A DNA stretch of 64,000 nt from Fasciolopsis buskii (Eukaryota > Platyhelminthes > Trematoda > Plagiorchiida > Fasciolidae), in NCBI GenBank assembly GCA_008360955.1, contig LUCM01009193.1, positions 124,001-188,000 of the forward strand. Reading direction: 5' to 3'. The notes under the pieces were generated by a model. It was not told the DNA's origin. It did no database searches and saw only the letters and a list, made by a program, of their open reading frames with translations. Positions 24,416 to 36,625 of the stretch are shown piece after piece. The number at the start of each line of letters is the position of its first letter. Positions within the stretch are counted from its first letter, which is position 1. Position numbers and translations under genes: made by a program.

Positions 24416-25036
24416 GTCAATGTTGACCACGACAATCTTAATTTCCACGTGTAAGTAACCGCGATAATTTTACGAGTTAGGAATTAGTTCTAACCTAATC
24501 TTCTGCTCACTCAGCTGGATTTTCACTTCCCAATAGTTATATCACCGGTTAAGTTGAGCGGGGGGTGCACTATGCTGTGATTTTCTGCATTCGAAATACT
24601 CTAAAACAAAACTGTGTAACCATCCAGTGGCGATTATCAGGAATATAATCTAACCTCGTCCAAACTCTAATGACTTGCATGGATTATGTTACTTGCAAGG
24701 CCTTTGTCTTTATTAGGTTGTATGAAATGATTAGGAATCGGTCATAGTAGTCGATTGGTGCAAAGCAATCGTTTCAGCTTTACATGTTTAACCTCTCAAG
24801 GTAGTTGGCATTCCATTTGATCTGGTAATTTTTAATGTACGGTCAATCCACCTTATAGCTTCCATTTTACTGGGACCCCAGGCTTGTATGCAATGTTTAT
24901 TGTCATGCCTTTGGTAAAGGAAGTGAGAGATGAAACAAAGAACAGTGAAAAAAGAAGTATACATGGATGATGAACATTGATACCGTAAAATGGATCATTC
25001 CCCATGTAAAAATAATTTCTGCCTAAGGGATTTCAC

Positions 25037-25252
25037 CAAGTTGCTTGCACGGAATTTCCTTTGGAATGCGGAACTTTATTATCAGTAGTAATATTCGCAT
25101 GCGGATGAATATACAAAGTTTCCGCGAAAGAAAAAGGACTGGCTTCGGGGTACTCGCCGATCGTTTTCATACGTGAACCTTCATAAGGATTCACAAGAGA
25201 TCCTAGTGTCACATTAACGAAGGAGTCTAGAAGTATCGAAATGACCGGGTGA
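25037..25252 (-). CDS. Hypothetical internal exon (minus strand)
   Basis: The acceptor ends TATTTTGACTAG. 216 bases then stay open in one frame to the donor ACTTG|GTGAAA (phase 2 in, phase 2 out). The first codon positions are noticeably richer in G and C than the third. The 71 residues include NVTLGSLVNPYEGSR and two NxT sequons. No family is recognised, and chance is not excluded. Confidence 0.22.
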
Positions 25253-28200
25253 CTAGTCAAAATAGTTTCGGGTAAGCATAAATGATGAGGGGGAACGTCC
25301 GCGGAACGGGTTGTATGCTCACGAATTCAAAGCAAGCCACTTGCTACATTAAACTACGCATTCAAACTGACTTACTGTGCTAGGAATTGTTGTCTATGGG
25401 GTTCTTGAAGGAAACCTTGATATATGTAACTGTTCCATTGGAAATAAAAATGCTATGGTGGTTGGAAAATTACGCATCCGATTCTCTTCTGGACTTAATA
25501 GCAATACTATACACGAGCACCCCTTTGCTTGGAAATCTCAAAATGCTTTCATTCATGCTTACTTAAGTGTACAAAACTTTCACTCTCCTATTCTGGGTTT
25601 GGTTGTTACTGTACACCGCCACCTATTGAAAATCAAGATGTTCAAATAATTTAACGAACAGCAGATTGCCAAATAAAAAAACCAGTTATTTCCGAATTAG
25701 GTCGTATTAACAAATACTTTCACCCTCCATCGTGGTTGGGATTAATCTCTGTGATGGCATTTATTTCATGTCCTGTCAGCGCTTCGTTTGGACGTGAACT
25801 GAGTATAGTCGTTGCTCAACAAGTTACAAGATGATAACACTCGGATATGAAAATCTTGCCGGTGGTTCAGTATGGACGACAAAGTGTTAGTTGGATTTTT
25901 GAGTGAGATTTAGATTGACCAGTGACTAGTCTACTATCAAATTTTTATCCGATGAGAAAACTGAAGCGTACACATGCTGGTGATATGCCAGTGAATTCCG
26001 TCGCTTGGTAGTCAGATCGTGAATTATCGATTGTATTGATGGACAGTGATGGAAAACTGTCAAATTCCAGAGGACAATCAGATATCATGTAAAAAGTGTT
26101 CGAACGTGATGTATACCTCAGATAATATTAAATCAGTACAAGATTTTACAATGTTAGCTACATAAGTCAAAAAAAGTATAATCTAGATAGGAAAATTTAA
26201 TGCTTCATTACTTTCTACGGCTTATTATCGACAGTTTGAATTCAACGAAAACAAGGGGATATTCCGAGGATGTAAGCGTTTTTTGGTTGAGGACTTAACA
26301 AACCCATAAAACTTAACAAATATTTGTCAAAATGCCAATAACTACGTTGGACCAAAGCTCATACCATGTCGTAATTCGTGTACTGAACGCACTGAGATAA
26401 AGGACCAACTCTCACTCTTCAAGGATAATTTATCTCAAAGTAACTGATAACCGGACTGCCTCTATTGTCCTTTTTTCTCATACTGTTTAAGTTGTTTCTT
26501 CTGTTCCTGTTCGATCATTTGTGTTGGTTAGGTACACAAAACACGGGAAGAGATAACAGTTATGTTTGCCCAAGGGTTTCGTCAGCCCACTGGAATCGAC
26601 TTGCAAAAGATTGAAACGATCATCTGTACCCTGCCGACCAGGGAAATGAAGCAAATATTCCGCAATAATGAAGCATGAAATTGTCCTTTCGATTACACAT
26701 CTGGGGATCCTCTTATGAGAGAAATCTTTATTATATATGCACAGCAACTGGCCAGGTAGAACTGGAAGAGAAATCAACGCTTTTTTTATTCAGTAGATTA
26801 CGTGTTGTCTCGCCTTGTTGGACAACAATTTTAAATATCCCTTCTTTCGCTTGATGACAGTCATTTTGCGGTACTTTCCATTTAAAGTATTAGTGATAAA
26901 ATTGATAATGTCCATGAATAAAAAATGTGGCAGTTTTCCCTGTTCAGGGATATTCTACTTAACGCGCATGACTTTTGAGCATAGGCACAATCCTTCAGCG
27001 CCTTTTGTCTGAAAGACCGATTAGTGTTCTTCTCACTTGATCCGTGTGATCCGTGTGAACAAGAGGATAACTGAGCGGCAGTCCTAATAAATGTTTCGAG
27101 TTGAACAACGATTTTAGTAACCTGCGCCGTGGGAAATGATGGTGCTGTCAAAGCTTTTCCCGACCAAACGAATCAAAATATTTTTGAAGCATTCCTGGAT
27201 CTGGTGTTCGCATTCAAGGAGGTCTGGAATTAGATCCGAAACTGGCCCCAGGATTTGTCACGGTTTACGTAGTGTAAATTTTTAATTCAAGAAATCGATG
27301 AAGGTTGGATTCGGACAATGGTTGCAATGTAGTTTTTGCATGCATTGCTTCTAAATATCTCTTGAGTCAAAGTTACGGATTACGTAATTATGTTAATTTT
27401 AATCGACACATTCAAGGTAAGCGGCAAATTACTGTTTTGGAAAGTGGTGTCACTTTGAACAACATTCAGTAAAACTGCGATAAATGAACCTTAAGAAATC
27501 ATGTATGCATATCGCATCTGATAAATGAATGTATCTGAAATATTCCGGAACATAGTTAAACCAACCTTAATTTACAGTTGTACAATATGTTTAGGTACCC
27601 TGCCATCGTAGTCTTTTTATTCGTCTCTCATTGAGTGCAAGCCAAAACTAATGTTAATCTGAATTGCAGTGTGCGCGCTCTGAATGTTATTTGAAAAACG
27701 GCACTATCGTTGAGTGACTATATCATTTGCTTACGGAGTGTACAACAACAGTAATCCACAATTTTTGGTTTAGTCGTAAATTAAATGATCTTTTTATTAG
27801 ACCTAACGAATATGTAGGTTGACCATCTTGGGATGAATCCGTGATTTATTGATGCGAAATCATGAAACTCTATCTGTTTATCACTAATGGGGGCACAAAT
27901 ATATAATTAGTGAATTTTCAATTTGTAATAAACCACACAGTTAAGCTGAGTGCGGATTACACGGCTGATTGCCATTTGACTATTCTGCCAATGACCAATC
28001 TGCTGTGGCCGGCACGGAGCGTCCAATGGGGCACAGACGCGCCACTGCTCGCTTTTACACGAACCTGACGAACGGTTGGCTAGTTGTTTTCCTACGCCTC
28101 AATCTGCGGAATTAAGGGCGTTCAGTTGCCTACCTACGTCAAGATACATTTCGAAACATGGTCCGTTCAACTTTACATTTCCAAACGTCAAATTTGAAGT

Positions 28201-30304
28201 GTACGCTGACTACTTCCAATACAGCACTAGGATCCTATTGAATGAGTAGTGAATGATGTAGGGAAAAGTCTGATACTCATTTTAGATCTCATATCCCGTT
28301 TGAATACGCGTTTTGCCATTCCAAATAAAATTAGATTCTCGTTAGTGCGTGAAAACTGCTTATCCGAACAGTTGCACATTCCGTTTGGATCTTCCTTGGT
28401 AGAATCCGAGCATATGAAGCATGATGAGATCTTAGTTTGTAAACGGCTGTTAACTGGGGTTTGCTAGCGACCAAAGTCTTTACCGGAATTCAACTGGAAT
28501 CCGTTTTTGTCTCAGCTGTATGCTGATACCTACTATCTGATCAATTGCTTTGGTCCATACCCAGGGCCCTGCTTCAAATGTCCCTTTCTCCTGGCATCAA
28601 CTCAGCGTCACAGTTAACGTTTTCTCGCAAATCTATAACTATACAATATAAGTGGACGTTGTCTGTCGGGCGTTTTGGGCGTACCGACATATGCGAATGT
28701 CCAAAACTAGTCGTTCTGTCTGACTCACAAGAAGTTACAATTGAACACAACTTTACCGGTTTATCGGCTATCTGTCACCCTGACAAGGCCAGTTTGGGGA
28801 AAGTTTTACATTGGCCACCTGTTCACTTGTAGTTTTTGTCTAACCATCTAACAAGTGAAATGAAACGCATGTTGTTTTGAAGCGCTCAGTTTCTAGCATC
28901 TGTTCATGTTGATTAACTTCGATTAAATTTGGACATGTTCGCAAAATATATGAGTTGGTTAGTTGAATTTCTAATTTTTCCTGATCACGGAAAAAACGCA
29001 GCTGTAGTTTATCGGAAGCAAACATGAATGCAAAATGGATATTTAGTACCAGCACCAAAAGTAAACTTTGACAGATTCTGATCAATTACTTCGGTGGAAT
29101 CAAATCATCTAGTAAAGAATAACCAGTAAAATAGATGATTGCATTGTAAACTATACATTTCATGGTTAACCGCAAATGGTTAGGCCGACAATTACGTAGC
29201 ATTTAATCCACATCAGACAGTCTAAATCAGTCGTCTGATTTGTTTGAGAGCTCTAAGTACTCATGCGAAAGATTTGGAAAAAGTACACATGAAGTACCAG
29301 TAAAATTAACTAATTTGAATCGGAACCAAACGTCGACATTAAAACTATCCTTCGACTAAATAGACAAATAGGGCGCCCTAACTCAATGTCCATCCCGACT
29401 GAGCGTGTGTAAGACTCGCTTCGAGTGATCCGCCTGCTTGTTACACAGGTATCAGTTAGTAGATTTCACGGTATACAACTGGATCAATGATGACAACTGT
29501 GTTACTTCCTCGTGACTGGTCGTAAGCCTGTCAGGCCACAATTTGGCGGTCCCTTCAAAGTACAGACTACAATTTCGTTAAACAGGGGTTGGTAAAATCT
29601 CTACCATTTCGAATGATAGGTAAAAGCTTGTTTATTTTTCCAAATCTCGGATATCCGATGTATCAGGAGTCAACAAATCAATCAGGGACTCAGATCGCAA
29701 CAATTATGTCAACTTCCAGATATCACACCGGGGACGAGCAGGAAACCCCCACATCGAAAGTTTGTCATTCACTGCCGTAGAGATGTAATCGTTCTGGTAT
29801 ACGTCAGCTTCAACGGCTTCGTTCGAAAAACCTAGTAGTTGTCATATCTCATTCTTCTCTTGTCATGAGCACATTGTCCTAAGTGACTGGTTAACGCATT
29901 CCTTCAAGCGGTATCCATCATGACACTATCCGGCGCAATAAGTACGCGCCACGGACTAAAGTATGACGACTTGCTTCGTTTTATCTATTGCATGTCTAGC
30001 AAGCGATCCAAACGGGTCAGTTAGATTTCTTACCACACCGGGCAGATCAGTTCATCGGTGATAAGAGTTTTGTTCAAGCTTTTCTACTTCTGTAGGCTTG
30101 CAATATCTCGGGAAAAACAGAGAAAAGTACAAAACTTAGCGATTGATCGAATAAAACTATCCACAAAGTAAGTTCAGATTCAACATCGTGTCTATTAATG
30201 AAACTAAGTACCACAGGTAACTCCCATAAATCTTTCAACGTGCATTGGTAAAATGTTCTGATGAAATTTCCCCGAAGTATCAAAGGGTAGACGTAAGGTT
30301 CGGG

Positions 30305-30740
30305 GTCTTTGGATTCGGTCGTTAGGAAAGGTGCTGAATGTGATCACAGTAATGTGGCTGGAACACGTTCTAATTATGCCCAAGAAAACAGCCTATAGTT
30401 ATGCTGTTCTTCAAGGCACACAGTAGTTGGAGGATGGCCGAGAGGGAACATAAAGAAATCTTAACTAAGGAACTCGCCGGTGTATTTTAACTAGACTCAC
30501 CGATTGGGGTCCACGAGATCCTCCAAAACTATGGCTGGGGACAACGTTATACAGCTGGAGACTGCACTTAATAGTGAGCTTAGACGCAAGTTCTTTCCTC
30601 TTCTGTTGTGATCCTTCAATCTATTATTTTGCAATACGCATTTAACTAGTTCTCATTTTTTTAATTTTTTGAGAGGATTGCGCGTGGGGTAGCAACCGAA
30701 ACCACAGCTTTATGATGCGAAGTTAACGTTGGTGAAAGCT
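30305..30740 (+). mobile_element. RTE-type retrotransposon, 3' truncated copy
   Basis: The translated segment keeps the C-terminal part of the RTE ORF in broken frames: MWLEHVLIMPKK (about 30353-30390), then HKEILTKELAGV (about 30449-30484), then the block around TTGGGGTCCACGAGATCC (30506-30523). A 3' UTR with GGGTAGCAACCGAAACCAC (30687-30705) matches the tails at 42.0, 46.0 and 53.8 kb. The 5' end, with endonuclease and most of the reverse transcriptase, is missing, as is usual for target-primed retroposition. Stops and frameshifts make it non-functional. Confidence 0.75.
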
Positions 30741-33700
30741 GTCTCAACTGACCTGATGTGAAGTTCTCCATGTACAAACAGATGGTTTTCTTGTTAGGAT
30801 ATCAACGTGCGTACCGCAGGAATATTTCGTTTGGCTATGTTGCTTGTAAGAGTTCACGTCATTCTTTACTCCCCTAAGTAGTATCGCTGTTGAATAAAGG
30901 CTAAGATTGCCCGAACAAACTGGGAAAAAGGAAAACAAATGAAGTAAAAGAAAATATCACATTTTCATCCCTCCGAGAAGAACAAATAAAGTAATTTCAG
31001 CTGAAACAAATTAAGGTCAAACAGAGGGCTGGTCGTATGTATCCGTCAGTTGTGGAACTCAGGTTGAGCCTAAAAGGAAATAAGAACTCTTGGTTTTTAT
31101 CATTTGGAATTGCATCCCCATTAACACCCCTAACTCCGTTTATTAGATCTCAAAGTTTTATTCAAACGTTCATTTACTCATCTTCTCTTGATGATTCACT
31201 CGTGACCTGAAAAATTTACCAGCAAAATTATCATGTAGATGGTCGTGTGAATTCGGGAGAGTGGTTGTAAATTAGGAGACCACTCAGGTAACTTCCCATT
31301 AGGAAATTCGATACGTGAATGCACTAAATGCCATACCAATAAAGCGAAGAAAGGTTTGTTAAACCCAGACGTGCCTACGCTTCATGGGACTTTCCAAAAT
31401 ATGCTAGAATCTACAGTACCAGGAAGAACAACGCATTTACGCATCCCAGTTCTATGCGAGTATACGCAAGTACCCGTGGCATGGAAAAGGAGGAAACAAC
31501 AGGAACCTAGAAACTAAATTTTCAGGGATCAGAAGTGAGTTAGTACAAGTCCAATCCGACGACGCTGCGTAATTATGCCAAAAAAGCTGACGGCAAAAAT
31601 CTTATAAATTCAGTTGAGTACAGGAAACTGGGCCCAGGGGTTGGTGCTACCAACCCGAATTATGATAAGATGTTTATTACCTAAATGCCATGTTCAGTCA
31701 GTAAGACCATACTACCAAATAAGTTAAAATCTACTGTCACGATAAACTGTATGAACGGAAAACTAATTAAATTACAGATTATTTACGTACGTTCCTACAC
31801 AAATAGCAACATAGAGAAAGTTTAAATACCTGGATGTGTTTGTGGAGTTTACAGCACTGTTTGATGCCCATGAAGCCTGGAAACTTTCGGAAGTAACATC
31901 TGACGGATTTTGGCTATATGCTCCCCTCCAATAACTTTAATTAACTGTTCAATTTATCCAGGTGTGAACATCTTGTTAGTCAGTGCTTTGGTTGCGTCTG
32001 CGCTCAACTAAGCCAAGCAGTGTTCACGAATGCGGTCATCAGGCCTTGCCTCGCAGAAAAGAATAAATAAAAGTCAGATTTAAACAACAGTATATGATGC
32101 GGTTGAGATATCCCATGGTTCTAAGTAGAATCCTGTAGTTGTTCCAACTATTCTGTAATCCTAATTACTTTTGGCATTTACACACGTTCTTCCGGGAAGA
32201 TAATTCTATGTGAACTTGGATTTCAGCAAGTAACAGTTCTTTATTTGTGTTATCCGTGCTCATTCGATCGCTTTGTGTATAAACCAATGTATTATTTCAT
32301 TTTCCCAATAACAGCAACTAGTGCACACCATCCGCATCGACAGTATTATGAAACCCACTCAGAGTTGTCTCCACGCAGTGGAACTGTATATCGCCGACCA
32401 AATTTGGATGCCTTTTTTGGCCTTGCGGAAGCGTCGCCGAATTAACCGCTTGTCAGAACAGAAGTATTCATGTATGTGGCTGTGTGATACTCCAAGGGCG
32501 TCATCGATAGCAGTACGTTGTAAAAACAAATTTCATAATTGCAGTTACTTATGACTAGCTTGTGGGATTGATGTAACTAAGTTTCACTGATTGCCTTTTG
32601 GAATCCACTCTCAGTGCATAAACTTTAGGTCATCTGGTTTTCATAAAGCCCGGGGAATTTCAAACTCGTGTTTCGCCCTAGTCGGATCTCATCAGGGATG
32701 GCTATCTTTCAACGTAACCGGAAACATCAGTCAAATATTGCAACGTCATCTGCATATAATAAGGTTAAGTATTTCTAATATATACATGAATACCAAACGA
32801 GAAGCAAGTTAATGGGCACATTTGGCCACACTATGGAGAAGGCCTATTTTGGTGGAAGAGATTCGACTCAGTTAACGAAACATTTTTTACTTCCGTCTGG
32901 CGCCGTTGATTGCCTTTGAGGACAACTTCGGAATAAAAGCAACTCGATAATTGTGTTTGGCCCAGAAGGGAACATGTGTCGCCTTGGTGACATGCACTTT
33001 TTCATTTAGAAGACCCGGGTTTAGGCCATGTCTAAAAAGACGGATATGAATCAGTGTTGAATTCTGATAACATCCAAACACGGGTATGGTGATTTTAGGT
33101 TGTTCGCTGAACCAGGTAACCCAAGTGCCGTGCAGGGAACGTGCTGTCCGAAGTACTATCAGATAAACAGATCAAATTTTGTCAACCTGTCGTATGTTAC
33201 GAGTTGAAGCGCATATTTTTATTTTTAAATTTGGTATTATTCAGTGACAAATTAAACTCGCAGGTACCGTAATTCATCGCTACAACTCCATTTTTTGTTT
33301 TCTTAGGCGTTCTGTATTCCTGTTATATCCATCTATCCGACGCTTCGCCGTTAGTCAATCGTTATATCCTTTAAAGGATGAATAACAGAACCAGAGAGAT
33401 TTAAAAACGTTAGCACAGTGGGTAAGACAAGCGGAAGGTTTTTGTATTTCACTGTGCACTTTACCGATCCCAGTGCAGTAGTATGGTGACGATCAGATAA
33501 AAAACACCCTGTTTTCAGCAATCGAAAAGCGAAGAAGATATTGGCTTTTGTCTATTCTTGTGGTTTTACAATCTACTCCAACTCTCGCCCGTTATCGCCT
33601 GCTTTCGCTAAGTCCAATTCGAGAATACAAAAACATTCGCTAATTAGGGCAACGAATCACTTATATTGGTTTCTTGTGCTTAGGGCTCTGTGATCGATCA

Positions 33701-35600
33701 TTTCGATAACCTAACGGTCTATGGCTATTAAGTGATCTTATCATGCAATATTTTTCATGAGTTTATCGATTGTCGTACTCAACTAATCAGTATGACTTAA
33801 AAGGAAGAAATCGTTTGGCATAAGATGGCGTGATTGCGAGTGCCAAAAATCCCAGAGGATCCTGCCACCGTGGGCTTATTAATCCAATTAGATTGACATA
33901 AAGGATCGTTTTAGTGCATAAACAAGGTTTGTGAGAGGGGTAGGCCGTAGTGATATCGGCTGATTTTCGCAATAAAAGCTCTCTGAAAGACACACGAAAA
34001 CAGTGGCTTGATGAATGAGACTGTGGGTTAACTAATCCTTAGTTAGTTTTAAATTCACTGACTGCAAGCTACGGGAACGATCAATGGAAATGATTGCTGT
34101 CATAACAATATCACAAAGCAAACACAGAAAAGCAATACATCTGGATGGCTTTAAAAATACTGTTTTAAGAAGCTGTCACTGAGGAAATTTTTAACCGTTC
34201 CAGCTCCAGAGCAAATGCGAAATGCTGTCTCATAAGCCCAATGAATATGGATACGGGATTTTTAGGAATTATTTGGAGAACATTGTGAAAATATGTATTT
34301 TACTCCCTTGGAATACTTAACCAAATGATACCTATTTTCCTTCCGGTTACACTGCTTAGCAAACAGTGGAATGGGCTGGAGTAAACCTGGACTGTTTTAC
34401 ATTGGCTACTAGTTGAAAGATTAAATGATTCCTTAGGACATAGCTTGCAGTATGTACACAACTAGTCGCTGTTGTTCATTTCGATTCAAATTAACCTACT
34501 TTTCCACATATCCTTGGATCAAGGTCAATTCGATTACACTCACAGCCGAAGTAAAGTTGCTTTGAGGAATGAGCCCTAACTCGTTTGCTGCAACAAAAAA
34601 GAGATTTGACTTTCGGTGGGAGATACTTAGACAGTAAGCTCAGCAACAATCAAAGTTTTGCCGGTCGCGTTCTAGAGTGAAGCTGGGACATCAAAAACAA
34701 CTGATGATTTGTTTCTCTAAAGGCTTTTCCGAAAAGACTGCGCAACGATCAAACGTTTGTCCCACTTCCCCAAACAAAACTGACAGTTGCACGTTACAAT
34801 AAATTAAGGTGGGTGAAACCGTCCAACCGGATTCCAAAAAGAACCTGTTTGCAAGTTCTAACAATGGACAAAGCAAATAGCCTTTGCTCGTGATTTTCAT
34901 ATATTTTGTCGCGAACATAGTGTTGGTGCTCGCTAGAAAGAAGTTTATCGACTAAAGCAGAATGTGATCGATTCACGGGCTGGCTACAACAGTAGGCAAA
35001 CCTCGTAAACAGCGAGCCGGATTTTAATTGCCAAGGTGCTCTCTGGCCGTGATTAAATTAAAGCTAAACCAGACTGTCATGCTTTACAGTTAAGATAAAC
35101 TAAGCAATGACAGACGAATCAGTTGTCCCTTGATACTGTTAGATAGACGCTACAGTCAGGTCTCTTAATCCTAGGCTATAGAATGTTTTCAGTGGTAGAA
35201 GAATCACGGATTTTTCTACTATACCCGATGCAGCATCAGAGATAAACTAGCCATCGGAAGATATCGGGAGGCAAGTCGTGAAGTTTCCTCGTTTATGGAA
35301 GTCTTCAGTAAGTTGATCCGGATTGTCCAACTAGGACAGACGACGGTGGATCGAACATTTTAGTTGTTAAGATAACGGGACGGGCTAATCCCTGGTATAT
35401 AATATGATGCACAAATCCGTCAATGAATTATCAAGCCATGGATCTTATAAAGTATTATTGTCTGCTTGAGGATCGTTTGTTTTTCTGGTTTGCAAAATAC
35501 AATGACACATGCGGGTGCTACATCCTACATTACCGACGTCTTTAAAGCCCTTCAGTCTGCCTCACTGGTTCAGCAGATATAATATTCGCTTTATAATTGG
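30741..35600. other. No confident gene
   Basis: AT-rich DNA with scattered short open frames. The only items of note are two minus-strand segments with acceptor-like sequence in front (30753-30919 and 32891-33031). No mobile-element proteins or RNA genes were recognised. Confidence 0.5.
32891..33031 (-). CDS. Hypothetical internal exon (minus strand)
   Basis: The minus-strand acceptor reads ATATCCGTCTTTTTAG. It is followed by 141 bases open in one frame and the donor GGAA|GTAAAA (phase 2 to 2). The residues include KATHVPFWAKHNYRVAF. The open frame would end at TAA just after the donor, so a terminal exon is an alternative. No homology is recognised. Confidence 0.22.
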
Positions 35601-35604
35601 TCAC

Positions 35605-35720
35605 TGGACGTTCGCATTCCAATTTGGGCCGGATGCATACGTGTTGCTGATGATTCTTGCAGACAGTTTGACAGTTGTGCTGTGCATCCATGGTTTTAAT
35701 GATCCGTAACACATTCATAC
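35605..35720 (+). mobile_element. Ribozyme-family repeat, copy F (decayed)
   Basis: Plus-strand sequence from CATTCCAATTTGGGCC through CTGATGA (35647-35653) to GCATCCATGGTTTTAATG aligns with the tRNA 3' end, hammerhead and 3' body of copy C. CTGATGA survives, but stem II is disrupted, GAAA reads TGAC and stem I no longer pairs, so the ribozyme should be dead. Confidence 0.6.
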
Positions 35721-36189
35721 CTCATTCCAAAGTATATAAAATTAATGATAAAGTAAATGTTGCGGGTTATATCATATTAGACAGCACGCTTCTTTTTGAT
35801 TAGGTCACCCAAATAGCTGCCGTTATTGTTTCAAAAGCCTTAGTTTGGCCAGCTTTTGATCTCACGCTGTTGGAATTTTCTGCTCCGATAAATAACCCTA
35901 AAAACCTCTGAAAGTAGAAAAATGTAAAATGTTTAGCAGCGATTAGAGAAAGAGGACAGGGCACAGAGAACCATAAAGTTCCCATATGATATTCACTTAC
36001 TACTCTACTAGACTCCAAAGTTTTGCTTTCTCACGTATTAGCATACATGAGAGCATACCAAAGCCGAGAATTCGAAGCATTCTGAAAACATCAGGACCAA
36101 ATGGCGTAAGGAGTTTATGGAAAAATCGAAGTACCATGTATTGGTTTTAACTATGAATTGTATAACTTTAATAACAGCGCTGCTGGCAC

Positions 36190-36238
36190 ATTACATCTAC
36201 AAACAACACTGTGTTGTTAAAATTATATCATTCACCAT
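36190..36238. repeat. Dispersed repeat fragment, partner of 3-51
   Basis: About 90 percent identical to 3-51 in the same orientation, without gaps. Family unknown. Confidence 0.6.
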
Positions 36239-36532
36239 TTCGAAAACAATTTATTGCTTCATTATTTTACATCAAAAGCCTGGTAACCCTGTAACCAACA
36301 AGTTTTATTCTATCACCTCTGGTTCAGTGACAATGAAATATGATCTAAAAGCGCCATATTTTTCAGAGAGTTATTATCTCTCCTTCGCTTATTCCTTCGT
36401 TTTTATGATCTGCTTAGTTCACGAGTTCTTTAAAAGGAGCGTGGTCATAACTTTTAGGAAATTCTACACGGAACAGGAGCACCGGAGAGCGCAACCCTGC
36501 AGCTGGGAATAGGACAGAAATATGTGATTTCT

Positions 36533-36625
36533 CAATAGGTCAAGTGGTTAAACGAGCCCAAAAAAGCGAACTCTCATCTACCATAGTAGTAACCACAGGC
36601 AGATCTGGGATTCATGCACCTGATC
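36533..36625 (+). repeat. tRNA-derived SINE head, possible
   Basis: AGGTCAAGTGGTTAAACGAGC (36537-36557) resembles a tRNA D-arm with its A-box. GGGATTCATGCACC (36607-36620) resembles a B-box. The 70-nt distance would suit a class II tRNA with a long variable arm or an insertion. The acceptor stem is not evident. Confidence 0.3.

Larger units (their letters stand above)
16886..30300. other. Large stretch without recognised genes
   Basis: About 13 kb of AT-rich DNA. Outside the items listed separately (a tRNA-like head at 24.4 kb and a possible exon at 25.0 kb), no transposon protein, RNA gene or conserved coding motif was recognised. A slightly GC-richer patch lies at 27985-28130. Some minus-strand open frames (for example 26492-26777 and 28870-29001) have acceptor-like sequence in front but no recognisable product. 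Confidence 0.5.

Noticed and set aside
30430..30525. A perfect pol III A-box (TGGCCGAGAGG) followed by GGGGTCCACGAGATCC, first read as a tRNA-Ser/Leu-derived SINE repeated at 30.4, 41.8 and 45.8 kb
   Set aside because: In the 43-46 kb copy this block continues directly from the RTE C-terminal coding region, and the translated pieces align across copies. These are 3' ends of the RTE, not a SINE.
36117..36512. 131-codon plus-strand open frame with hydrophobic stretches
   Set aside because: It runs through a dispersed repeat (36190-36238), has no recognised domain, and frames of this length are expected by chance at this base composition.
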